In this document: piece by piece, positions 52,313-60,969 of the stretch
How positions within the stretch are numbered: position 1 is the first letter of the stretch
Layout: every line of letters starts with the position of its first letter
Source: an uncultured Aequorivita sp.
GTDB lineage: Bacteria > Bacteroidota > Bacteroidia > Flavobacteriales > Flavobacteriaceae
Direction of reading: 5' to 3'
Length of the DNA: 64,000 nt
Assembly: GCA_937125455.1 (NCBI GenBank)
Contig: CAKZLK010000043.1
Coordinates: 372,001-436,000 of the forward strand
Notes under the pieces: generated by a model
Seen by the model: the letters and a program-made list of their open reading frames with translations, nothing else
Told to the model about the DNA's origin: nothing
Database searches by the model: none
Position numbers and translations under genes: made by a program

Positions 52313-53755
52313 CTAATCGTTTAAATAGATTCCGTAAAAATCTTTATGATTATTTTGTTCATCCAATTGGGTATTGGTTGATGTGCCACCATCAAGGTTT
52401 AAAGTATAAAGGTACTGGTCGTAATTTGTGTCACGTAGCAAAGCAAAAATTCTATTCGACGATAGGGAATAGTCTATTTTTTCAACCGTTTGAGCTGAAA
52501 TAGTTGCTAAAGATGATAAAATATTTCCGGTGCTTTTGTCTATCTCAACAATTTCATGCTCGTCTCCACCTAAAGATTTTATTCCAAATATTCTTTCTGT
52601 TTTTGTTATAAAAATACTGGAATAGGTTTCAGAAATATTATAACTAGTGAGAGCTGAAGTTTCTACATTAAGTTTCATGAAAATAGGTTGATCTGATTCG
52701 TTTTTTGTAAAGAAAACCAATTCATTAGTTGAGGGCAGAAATCCTGAATTTTTAAAATCATACATATAATCTAACGGGAAATTATATACTGTAGTTGTAA
52801 TTCCAGTATCCAAGTTTCGCACACGTACTTCATATGTTTCATCTACATCTGGGAAATAGCGGTAGCTGTAATATATTTTATTATCATATGCCGCTAAAAT
52901 ACTTCCATCACGATCTCCTTCGTCTCTTAAAATCCAAGTAGCCTGATACCCAGTATCAAAGTTTTTAATTAAAACATTTTTTAATAATGGCTGCCCTTGT
53001 GCCCAATGTTCAGAAAAAGTATGCACAAAAATATTTGTATTCCTATAAAAGTTGGATGATATATAAGAGTAACAATTAGAGGCATTAAGAAGTGTTTGCT
53101 CTTCGAGCAATGCACCAGTATTAATATCCAAACTATAAATATAAAAAGCTTCGCATCCCGCTCCTTCAACAGGGAAATAACCATATAATTTATCCAGCTC
53201 GTTAGTAATTTCAATTGTACCAGCAGCTATTATTGAATCTTCATAGGAAATGGTTATTTCTCCAGAAGTTGCGCCTTGAGGAACGATAGCTACTATTTCA
53301 TTTTCGGTAACACTCGCAGTTTCACCTTCAATACCATTGAAAAAGACCGCATAAGTAATTGCAGGGTCAATATTTTCGCCCACAAATGTAACCTCATCTC
53401 CTGTAAAAGCCGTAGTAGGGGAAAAACTGGTGATTAATAAGGTCGGTTCCTCAGTTATTTCAAGGGTTCCAACGTTTAAGTTTTTATCATCATATTTTAT
53501 AACAATTTCACCGGTTGTAGCATTGGAGGGAACAATTGCTTTAATTTCTGTTTGGAAGTTTTGAACCGCTTCTGAAGCAATTCCGTTAAAAAGAATAGTA
53601 TATTCTTTCGAAACAATAATATTTTCTACTACAAAAGTTATTTCCTCGCCTGCCATAGCTGATGTTGGAGAATAACTAATGACCACAAGATTTTTTGGAG
53701 TCTCCTGCGTAGGATTTTCATCATTATTGGAGCATCCAATTAGTATGAGAATCAT
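52313..53755 (-). CDS. IPT/TIG-domain lipoprotein with propeller-like C-terminus
   Basis: 480-aa lipoprotein. Lipobox LIGC at about residue 8, then two IPT/TIG domains (VVISYSPTSAMAGEEITFVVEN and LITSFSPTTAFTGDEVTFVGEN) and a C-terminal ~300 residues of beta-propeller-like repeats. The ATG at 53755 gives only seven residues before the lipobox; the frame continues upstream to an in-frame CTG at 53782 that would give a full signal peptide (MKSFFTYFTMILILIGC). Likely surface-exposed and possibly glycan-binding. Lies inside the polysaccharide cluster, same strand. Confidence 0.75.
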   Translation of the reverse strand: MILILIGCSNNDENPTQETPKNLVVISYSPTSAMAGEEITFVVENIIVSKEYTILFNGIASEAVQNFQTEIKAIVPSNATTGEIVIKYDDKNLNVGTLEITEEPTLLITSFSPTTAFTGDEVTFVGENIDPAITYAVFFNGIEGETASVTENEIVAIVPQGATSGEITISYEDSIIAAGTIEITNELDKLYGYFPVEGAGCEAFYIYSLDINTGALLEEQTLLNASNCYSYISSNFYRNTNIFVHTFSEHWAQGQPLLKNVLIKNFDTGYQATWILRDEGDRDGSILAAYDNKIYYSYRYFPDVDETYEVRVRNLDTGITTTVYNFPLDYMYDFKNSGFLPSTNELVFFTKNESDQPIFMKLNVETSALTSYNISETYSSIFITKTERIFGIKSLGGDEHEIVEIDKSTGNILSSLATISAQTVEKIDYSLSSNRIFALLRDTNYDQYLYTLNLDGGTSTNTQLDEQNNHKDFYGIYLND

Positions 53756-53821
53756 CGTAAAATATGTGAAAAATGATTTCAGGCGTAGAGGTGATTTTTA
53801 AAAATTAAGTTTCTTTGAAAT

Positions 53822-54892
53822 TTACAAACTTTCCAGAAATGCTACAAGGTTTTTATTTACATTCACTGAATCATAAGCTTGAGCAGTGGTGATTGCATTA
53901 TGTTTCATTGTATTTTTCTGTTCTTCTGTCAGGGCATAAAAAGCTAGCATTTTTTCAGTTAGCATTATCACATCTTTTTTGTCAAAGAGAAATCCATTTA
54001 CATTTTCTTCAACATAACCCATTGGCCCACCGGTTTTACTTGCAATTACGGGTACACCACAAGCCATTGCCTCAAGGCCCACGAGACCAAGACTTTCTTC
54101 TTCCCGATACGTGGGGAAAATGAAAACATCCATCTGGTTATAAATAGCTGCGAGTTCTTTCTGTGAAATGTTTGAAATAATTTCAAATTTAATATCCAAG
54201 TCGGCAAGTAAATCCTGAATTTCCAGCTTGTCTGGGCCATCGCCAACCATGAGTATTTCAAAATTGGCAATGCTTTTTTCTTCTTTAATTTTTTTAAGGG
54301 CATCCAAAAAAATGCGCCACCCTTTTCCTTCGATAAAATTTGATACAAAACCAATTACAAAGTTAGAAGTTTCAACGTTTCGGTTTGGAAAAAACACTTT
54401 GCTATTGATACCACCGGAAGGATAAACGTACAATCTTGATTGGGACACATTAAATTCTGCCAATAGCTTTTCTTTGTAATAATTTGATGGTAATACAATA
54501 GTTGATTTTTTCAACCCTGGAATTAAAAAAAAAGAGAGGGCTTTCTTAAAGGGAGAGTTAAAAATAAGATCACTGCCATGGAAGTTCAAAATAACCTTGC
54601 TGTTTAGCCACCACAATGGCAATAAGGCCGGTGCAACGTGCAATGGGAAATGTACATACACCAAATCATTTTTTTTGCATTTAAAATAAAGCTTGCCGAT
54701 CTGGAAATATAATTTCAAGTAGCCAAAAAACTTGGAGAGGAAGGAATATTTTTTTGTAAGCACGACTTTTTCAACTTCAAAATAATCGTTAACCGCGGCC
54801 TCAAAATTCTTCACAAAGATGCCATACCGCACATTTTCTGTGGAAGGATACATATTTGATACGAGGAACAATCGCTGTTTTTTAGTTGACAT
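53822..54892 (-). CDS. Glycosyltransferase family 4
   Basis: 356-aa GT-B enzyme. Acceptor half: FLVSNMYPSTENVRYGIFVKNFE, VYVHFPLHVAPALLPL; donor half: GFVSNFIEGKGWRIFLDALKK, MVGDGPDKLEIQ, and the E-x7-E region FPTYREEESLGLVGLEAMACGVPVIASKTGGP. Adds a sugar from an NDP donor in polysaccharide synthesis; specificity unknown. Overlaps the end of the O-antigen ligase gene by 11 bases. Confidence 0.88.
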   Translation of the reverse strand: MSTKKQRLFLVSNMYPSTENVRYGIFVKNFEAAVNDYFEVEKVVLTKKYSFLSKFFGYLKLYFQIGKLYFKCKKNDLVYVHFPLHVAPALLPLWWLNSKVILNFHGSDLIFNSPFKKALSFFLIPGLKKSTIVLPSNYYKEKLLAEFNVSQSRLYVYPSGGINSKVFFPNRNVETSNFVIGFVSNFIEGKGWRIFLDALKKIKEEKSIANFEILMVGDGPDKLEIQDLLADLDIKFEIISNISQKELAAIYNQMDVFIFPTYREEESLGLVGLEAMACGVPVIASKTGGPMGYVEENVNGFLFDKKDVIMLTEKMLAFYALTEEQKNTMKHNAITTAQAYDSVNVNKNLVAFLESL

Positions 54893-56123
54893 TTACCGTT
54901 CGTTTTGAATACAAAAGAATAAAAAGGGGATAGAAAAAGGCAAATATAAAAACGCCTTTACTTAACCCAAAGATGGTTTCTGATCCTGAAAATAAGACGA
55001 TTATTATAAAAAAGCTCAGTGCTTCTCCCTTTAATTTGGTTTTTCTGAAAAATATAAATAGTACACACAAATAAACCAAAAGACCTATCAATCCGTTGGA
55101 AACTAGAAATTCTAAATATTGGTTGTGCGCATTGTAGTGATCCTTTAAAGCGATCATAAACCCATTTTTACTATAGGCTATATTATAAAGGGATTGCGAA
55201 TCGCCGGTACCTACACCAAAGATCCAATTGTCGCGTTCACTAAAATCAGAAAGAATTGCACCCCATCTGTCATATCTATCGAGGGTTATATTGCCCTTAG
55301 AATCTACAATTTGTGACATTTTTGAACCTAAGAAATCAAACTTTACAGATAGTATTGCCAAAGCAATTAGTAAACCAATTACATAGAATATTCTCTTAAT
55401 TTCAAGCTTTTTAAAAATGGTGACTATTGCAATTACAACAAGACAAATTACACCTATCCTACTACTTGTTTCTATTAAAAAAAGGAAAAAGGGCGCTAAT
55501 AGTAATGTAACCTTGAACTTATTTCTTCTTAGATTAACAAATTCTGGCATCCGTATAAGCCCCACAATAAATATTACCAACATTACGGCAAAGTAACTGG
55601 GATGACCTTCTAACGGAGCTACGGCATTCCAACCGTTATAAACCCATTTAAAAAAATAACCTGCTTGTACCCACGGTGTAGCATTGGTTAAAATGGATTC
55701 AATAATAACCGCCCAACAAATAACCATTGCGGTAAAGAGTCCCACGCCAAATGCAACGTACATTTTTTTTAAATTGAAATCTTCGCGTTTGTGAGATAAA
55801 AGAATTAATGGAATTAGAAGTACTGTTAGCGTGCGTTCCATATCGCGCAGTGCATCTTTGGCCTCTGTTGAAAATAGCCAACCCATAATAAATAGGAAGT
55901 AAAGTGCAAATAAACCAAAAAAAGCGGTTCTGTTTTGTTTGATGTTTTCCAAACGTACATTGGGCTTCAACAGGAAGATAGATGAAGCTACAAACAGCCA
56001 CAACAACAAGGTATTTAGCTTGTCCCATAACGGAAGGGTTGCCACAAATAAATAGGTGCTAATCTCGAATAAAATCCGCCAAATCGATTTACTGTTCCAG
56101 TAGCTTTTTATACCTTTTATCAT
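54882..56123 (-). CDS. O-antigen ligase family protein
   Basis: 413-aa protein with about 12 hydrophobic helices. WaaL/Wzy_C-like region: RWGAILSDFSERDNWIFGVGTGDSQSLYNIAYS... then KDHYNAHNQYLEFLVSNGLIGLLVYLCVLFIFF with conserved HNQYL. Function (ligase or polymerase) is not separable by sequence alone. Overlaps the upstream glycosyltransferase by 35 bases and the downstream GT4 by 11. Confidence 0.8.
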   Translation of the reverse strand: MIKGIKSYWNSKSIWRILFEISTYLFVATLPLWDKLNTLLLWLFVASSIFLLKPNVRLENIKQNRTAFFGLFALYFLFIMGWLFSTEAKDALRDMERTLTVLLIPLILLSHKREDFNLKKMYVAFGVGLFTAMVICWAVIIESILTNATPWVQAGYFFKWVYNGWNAVAPLEGHPSYFAVMLVIFIVGLIRMPEFVNLRRNKFKVTLLLAPFFLFLIETSSRIGVICLVVIAIVTIFKKLEIKRIFYVIGLLIALAILSVKFDFLGSKMSQIVDSKGNITLDRYDRWGAILSDFSERDNWIFGVGTGDSQSLYNIAYSKNGFMIALKDHYNAHNQYLEFLVSNGLIGLLVYLCVLFIFFRKTKLKGEALSFFIIIVLFSGSETIFGLSKGVFIFAFFYPLFILLYSKRTVNVN

Positions 56124-57090
56124 ATGTATTGTTAAGGGCAGTTTCTTTAAGTAGGTTAAGCAAGTCTTGATATTCCTGTTGGTTGATGTTTTTTATTTTA
56201 CGATAAATTTCTTCGTTGTTCTCAAAAGATGCAAAAAGTGGATAATCGTTGCCTAACAGATGCAACAAAGGAATATGCTTTTCTGAAAAAAACGGCAACT
56301 GAAAGCTTAAAAAATCAAACACCTTAATAGGAAAAGTAAGATCGTCGTATATATTTCTGGGGCGTGTGTGGAAAGCATAGGCAATATTATTTTCTGAAAT
56401 AAACTGCGGTATTTCCTTTCTGGGCACTTTGTTCAAATTTATATGGGTTGCTGCTACTTTCTGCTTCAAATCCTTGTCTCCAGAAAGGATATAGAAATTG
56501 TATTCATCTTTATACTTTTCGGCAAAATCAATAAAATTTTGGTAGCCGGAATTTGTATAGCCTAAACTTCCCAAATAAAGGATGCCAATTTTTTCAGAAA
56601 AATTGGGTTGGGTGCGATTTTCGGTAATTTCATGGGTCCCCGGAGGCAAATCAGTAAAAGGTCTTTTTGGGAAAAATTTATTTTTTTCAAAGAAAACATC
56701 ACCCATTTCTTTGGTTGGAAAAACCATAGAGGTCGCTATTAAAGTTAAATAGAAATTGCTCAGCTTGTTAACCAAGTAAGTAATCTTTCCCCTAAAAGTA
56801 TTGTATTCCTCCGGAAATAATTCAATGTAGATATCTCGGATAAATACAATTGTTTTTTTTGAGCGTAGCCTTAAGAAAAAAAGAGCGGGAATATCTATAA
56901 GAGCGATGCGATTAGTAGCTGATTCAACATAAGCTATGTTTGCTTTATTTAAAATAGTTCTGAGTTTATTTGCTTTATAAAAGACATGATTTCCTTTAGC
57001 TTCAAAAATACTTTTGAATAAATTGATTCTGGTATTGGGCCCTCCGGAGACTTTATTAAGGTTGGGAACTACATAAAAACTATTCTTCAT
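56089..57090 (-). CDS. Glycosyltransferase-like protein (GT-B)
   Basis: 333-aa protein. It shows GT-B features (VVPNLNKVSGGPNTRINLFKSIF, IGILYLGSLGYTNSGYQNFIDFAE, FPIKVFDFLSFQLPFFSEKH) but no E-x7-E; the region DDLTFPIKVFDFLSFQLP has the K-x-FD-FLS pattern of GT4-like enzymes. Substrate unknown. It overlaps its downstream neighbour by 35 bases and upstream one by 11. Confidence 0.65.
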   Translation of the reverse strand: MKNSFYVVPNLNKVSGGPNTRINLFKSIFEAKGNHVFYKANKLRTILNKANIAYVESATNRIALIDIPALFFLRLRSKKTIVFIRDIYIELFPEEYNTFRGKITYLVNKLSNFYLTLIATSMVFPTKEMGDVFFEKNKFFPKRPFTDLPPGTHEITENRTQPNFSEKIGILYLGSLGYTNSGYQNFIDFAEKYKDEYNFYILSGDKDLKQKVAATHINLNKVPRKEIPQFISENNIAYAFHTRPRNIYDDLTFPIKVFDFLSFQLPFFSEKHIPLLHLLGNDYPLFASFENNEEIYRKIKNINQQEYQDLLNLLKETALNNTYDKRYKKLLEQ

Positions 57091-58225
57091 GCGGTACGTT
57101 TTTCTTAATTGCTATATCTTTTAAATTTGCAGTTTCAAGTATCAAAAAAGGGATTAGTAAATAGAACACATTATTGAAATAATGAATAGATAATAAATTA
57201 GTAAATAACACCAAAAAAACAAAGCCAAGTTTTGCCCGTAAGGTTGGCAATTTTAAATATAAAAACAAGTGGAATATAAAAAACAGAAATAACAGCAAAT
57301 AACCGCCACGGTGATATAAATAGTAAAACCCATTATCAATTTCCTGAAATGTAAAAAACCCACTGAAAGCTTGAGCTTCCTCATTTTCACGATAGATTGT
57401 TGTGCTGGCACCAAAGCCTTTTCCAAAAATCTTCTGACCTGTGTTAAAATCTTCCGATCTAAGCGCTTTTCCAAAGTCCTCTATCCTTATTTTTAAACTG
57501 GCGTATTTCGTTGGTTTAAGAACATATGGGAGTTTTTCCTTTATTAAAGGTGGTGCGAAATCTGAATTAAAAAAAGCGACACTGGAAGCAATTATTAAAA
57601 CACTAATAATAATGTATCCAGGCTTAAATATCTTTTTGAAATTGGCAATAATTAAAAACAACAAAACTGCCGCAATTACCATATTCATTAAATTTGTAGT
57701 AAGAATAAGGTAAGGCATTGCTATTAGAAATGACAAGCCCAATGCTATATCCAAAGGTTTGCGATTTAATAAATAATAAAAACAAATTAATATAATTGGA
57801 ATAATAGCCGGGCCATACACTCTGCCTCTATAACCTATGACTGTATAATCCCACAGATTTGGAAGTAATCCCAAATAAAGTAAAAAATACACGACAAAAA
57901 CCGCAAAATTAAGAACGAATAAAAATCTGAGAAAATTAAACTTCTTTACATTTAATAAAAACAAATAGAAGAGAAAACCGTATATCTGAAATTTAATATC
58001 AATAGTAGGATTTTTATGATTGTAAAAAAAACCTATCACCAAAAAGAAAAAATAGATGAAAAAGGCTAAATAGAGATACGAGGGTATTCTTAATTTTCCC
58101 TTATTGTCAATTACCCAAACACTCCCCACCATAAAAACTAACAAAATTAGCGACAGACTACTATACTTTACTGTGCTTATAAATAAGTAGAGAAATACTA
58201 ATAAAATTTGGTAAATTATTTTCAC
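57080..58225 (-). CDS. Polysaccharide polymerase-like membrane protein (Wzy)
   Basis: 381-aa protein with about 10 hydrophobic helices and an extended periplasmic loop around 225-290 (YASLKIRIEDFGKALRSEDFNTGQKIFGKGFGASTTIYRENEE). The GKGFGAS and IDNGFYYLYHRGG patterns are typical of Wzy polymerases. Start is GTG at 58225, with TAAATTTG (minus, 58267-58260) 34 bases upstream. Sequence more A/T-rich than housekeeping genes. Confidence 0.68.
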   Translation of the reverse strand: MKIIYQILLVFLYLFISTVKYSSLSLILLVFMVGSVWVIDNKGKLRIPSYLYLAFFIYFFFLVIGFFYNHKNPTIDIKFQIYGFLFYLFLLNVKKFNFLRFLFVLNFAVFVVYFLLYLGLLPNLWDYTVIGYRGRVYGPAIIPIILICFYYLLNRKPLDIALGLSFLIAMPYLILTTNLMNMVIAAVLLFLIIANFKKIFKPGYIIISVLIIASSVAFFNSDFAPPLIKEKLPYVLKPTKYASLKIRIEDFGKALRSEDFNTGQKIFGKGFGASTTIYRENEEAQAFSGFFTFQEIDNGFYYLYHRGGYLLLFLFFIFHLFLYLKLPTLRAKLGFVFLVLFTNLLSIHYFNNVFYLLIPFLILETANLKDIAIKKNVPHEE

Positions 58226-58372
58226 GAAAGAGTAAGTATATTTAACAAAATCCAGTTGGCAAATTTACTCTAAATTTAATATTATCGATCTTTTACTTTA
58301 ATTAAACAAATTCCTTTAAATTTAAAATTAAAAAAATATTATAACTTAACCTCTAAATGAAAGTATCATGTC

Positions 58373-59551
58373 ATGAAAACAGGTAAAATATATAAATCAC
58401 TAATAAATGTTGCTTTATCATTAATAATTTTAGGATGCAATAAAGATGATTCGAACAATATCCCAAGTGCATTTGAAATTACGGTTAGCGAGATAAGTTT
58501 AACTTCAGCAAAGGTGACTTGGACCCCCTCTACAACAGCTGAGCCCACCAACCTTCTGTATCAAATTACTTTAAATGATTCTTTAATAGTTGAAAACCTT
58601 GATGAAACCTCTTATGATTTGTCTCAATTAGAAAATTCAACTAATTACACCTTAGTAATAAAAGCTATAAACGAATACGGAACGACTGTAGCAACTAAAA
58701 GTTTTGAAACCCTTCAATTCGTCGACCTGCAACTAAAAAACTATAATCGGAATGATTATTATGAGTTTATGTTAACTTATAATGAAGATGGTCTATTAAT
58801 CTATAGGGGCGATCCGCGCCCTTTTCCTAATGGATATACTAATGTGGATTATACCTATAAACAAAATAACGAAATTTTAACGGAGTATTCTCGTTATTCT
58901 GATGCAACAGGAGGTCCTTCAGGTTTATTAAATTATCAGTATTCAAATAATATGCTAACCGAACTTTATATTAAGGAAACGGGTGAAGATTTTCTAAATA
59001 ATTATGAATTTCAATTTATAACTCCATTAAATTATAGTTACGAACATCGTCATATAAATTTTAATAGTGGACAATCGCCACCAGATACTACCTATTATAA
59101 TTATACCGTGATACTGGAACAAGATACAGATGAGAATATTAGAAGGTATACCCGTACCAATACGGAAACTTTAACCGTTAATATTATTCAATTTGAGTAT
59201 GCAAATAAAAATTTAACAAAAATAACCGATGGAGGTAATGTTTTCGAAATAACTTATGACAATTCAAATAATTGGCATACCTATAGAAGTGGCTTTATGC
59301 CATATGTTTATTTTTATACCGCTGCTGATATAGGAGGTTTTTTTTATCTTCCAAATTTAATTCGAACCTGGCTCAGAGATATACCTGATTTTTTTGATTT
59401 TAATAATACAAACAACCCTTTAGAGTACAAATTTAATGGTCAAATTTTAACCTCCTTTCAGTATGAATACAATCAATTCAATTATCCAAGTAAAATAATA
59501 ATTCCTCAACAAAGTGATACTATAGAATTGGAATATGAAGAAATTGAATAA
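58373..59551 (+). CDS. Fibronectin type III lipoprotein with YD-like repeats
   Basis: 392-aa lipoprotein. Lipobox ILGC at about 19-22; one FN3 domain (about 35-115: ITVSEISLTSAKVTWTPST and NSTNYTLVIKAINEYGT), then tyrosine-rich strands with YD-like units (LTYNEDGLLIYRG, FEYANKNLTKITDGG, ITYDNSNNWHTYRSG). Likely surface-exposed binding or structural protein. It is the only plus-strand gene in the 46.5-64 kb run. No clear promoter consensus in the 147-base A/T-rich spacer. Confidence 0.7.
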   Translation: MKTGKIYKSLINVALSLIILGCNKDDSNNIPSAFEITVSEISLTSAKVTWTPSTTAEPTNLLYQITLNDSLIVENLDETSYDLSQLENSTNYTLVIKAINEYGTTVATKSFETLQFVDLQLKNYNRNDYYEFMLTYNEDGLLIYRGDPRPFPNGYTNVDYTYKQNNEILTEYSRYSDATGGPSGLLNYQYSNNMLTELYIKETGEDFLNNYEFQFITPLNYSYEHRHINFNSGQSPPDTTYYNYTVILEQDTDENIRRYTRTNTETLTVNIIQFEYANKNLTKITDGGNVFEITYDNSNNWHTYRSGFMPYVYFYTAADIGGFFYLPNLIRTWLRDIPDFFDFNNTNNPLEYKFNGQILTSFQYEYNQFNYPSKIIIPQQSDTIELEYEEIE

Positions 59552-59556
59552 AATAC

Positions 59557-60945
59557 TTAATTAAAAGAATTTAGGTTATAGGTAGGAAGTTTCAATGTAT
59601 CATTGGGTTTATAAAAATAAACTATTAACTTTTTTAAACTCTGTTCCGTAATTTTTGTATCCATTTTTTTAATAAAAACTTTTGAAGTTCCAACATCAAT
59701 AACATCTTTTGAAAGATCAATACTGAAATTATCAGAATCATAATTGCTTTTCTTGGTTTTAGCAGATAATAAATTGGGATCCTTGGGATAAAGCGAAACA
59801 ATTAATTTATGATCCTTTAATATTTCGGGAATACTATCAAACTCAAACTTTACAAATTTATCTTGAGAACCATCCAGGCTATAAAAATAATCCGAAAACT
59901 TAAAGACTTTAAAATCCAGCTCTTTGTTATTTTTAATAGGGAGTTTATACCATTTAGAAAGACTGTCCACTAATCTATTGGTTACTTGATAACTTCCTCT
60001 GTAATTTAAATGGGAAGAATTATAAAAACTTTCTGCATTAAGTGAGTATTGATTTCTTTGGGCATTAAAATTTAAAAAATGAACGTTATCAAATTCTTTT
60101 AGAAAACCTTGAATCGCAGAATCGTTATATATTGTTGGATATAACTTTAATGACAGTATTAAAATGACTTGAGTTCCTTGTTTTTGAGCTTTTTTAATAA
60201 ATGCTCTTAATAAGCTTATTTTTCTGTCGGTCCATAACACTTCTTTACCGGCATAAGCTTTCCTATAAAACTCCTTTTTAAACATTTCTTCAGTTACAGG
60301 ATTCTGATTGTTAGCTAGAAAACCATTATATGAGAAATACATTTTTTTGCTATTGGAAAGGAAACTTGTGTCGTTTGCAGGGGACTTATAGCTTTCTATA
60401 TGGTTAATCCGGATGAATCTTCCTATGTTTTTAGATAATGCTGATAGATAATATTTTGTGTTTTCTTCAATAGGAAAATAATTATTTACTTCATTAAATT
60501 TTTCATATGAAAATGGTATTTCCTGCAGAGCCATTGTTTGAAAATACCACATTTTTGTATCATTTTTTGGAGGTGTAAGAAGTGTTGCGCCTGAAACTTC
60601 AAGAAAAACGTATTTTAAACTATGTTTACCTAAAATATCATTGGCAACGATCAAAGAAGTTTCTAATCTTTGAGCCCCAGAGTTGAGATGAATTGCATTT
60701 AAACCCAATTTATTTTTAATTATCGTTGGATCATATGCGGTAAAGGAGTATGAATTCCCAAAAAATGCTATGCTGTATGTAGTATCCTTTTTCTCTGTGT
60801 CAATTTTGTTAATAGCATAAACATACTTTTGATCCGTATCAATATCAGGTACAAAAGGAATTATAAAAAAACGTATAATTACAACGCCCAACAATCCAAA
60901 GATTATAAGTTTAATACAGAAATTTAATAAGCTATTTCCTTTCAT
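59557..60945 (-). CDS. SGNH-like membrane protein, copy 1
   Basis: 462-aa protein with one N-terminal helix (LLNFCIKLIIFGLLGVVIIRFFIIPFVP, about 6-33) and a periplasmic SGNH-like domain: FFGNSYSFTAYDPTII (Ser65, block I), AIHLNSGAQRLETS, and SFYNSSHLNYRGSYQVTNRLVDSLS (His312, block V). The DxxH Asp is replaced by Asn309. Tandem paralogue of the next gene and downstream of an MBOAT. Such pairs (AlgX/J, DltD, PatB) acylate glycans with their MBOAT. Activity inferred. Confidence 0.65.
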   Translation of the reverse strand: MKGNSLLNFCIKLIIFGLLGVVIIRFFIIPFVPDIDTDQKYVYAINKIDTEKKDTTYSIAFFGNSYSFTAYDPTIIKNKLGLNAIHLNSGAQRLETSLIVANDILGKHSLKYVFLEVSGATLLTPPKNDTKMWYFQTMALQEIPFSYEKFNEVNNYFPIEENTKYYLSALSKNIGRFIRINHIESYKSPANDTSFLSNSKKMYFSYNGFLANNQNPVTEEMFKKEFYRKAYAGKEVLWTDRKISLLRAFIKKAQKQGTQVILILSLKLYPTIYNDSAIQGFLKEFDNVHFLNFNAQRNQYSLNAESFYNSSHLNYRGSYQVTNRLVDSLSKWYKLPIKNNKELDFKVFKFSDYFYSLDGSQDKFVKFEFDSIPEILKDHKLIVSLYPKDPNLLSAKTKKSNYDSDNFSIDLSKDVIDVGTSKVFIKKMDTKITEQSLKKLIVYFYKPNDTLKLPTYNLNSFN

Positions 60946-60969
60946 AATACTAGGGCTTAAAATTACCTT

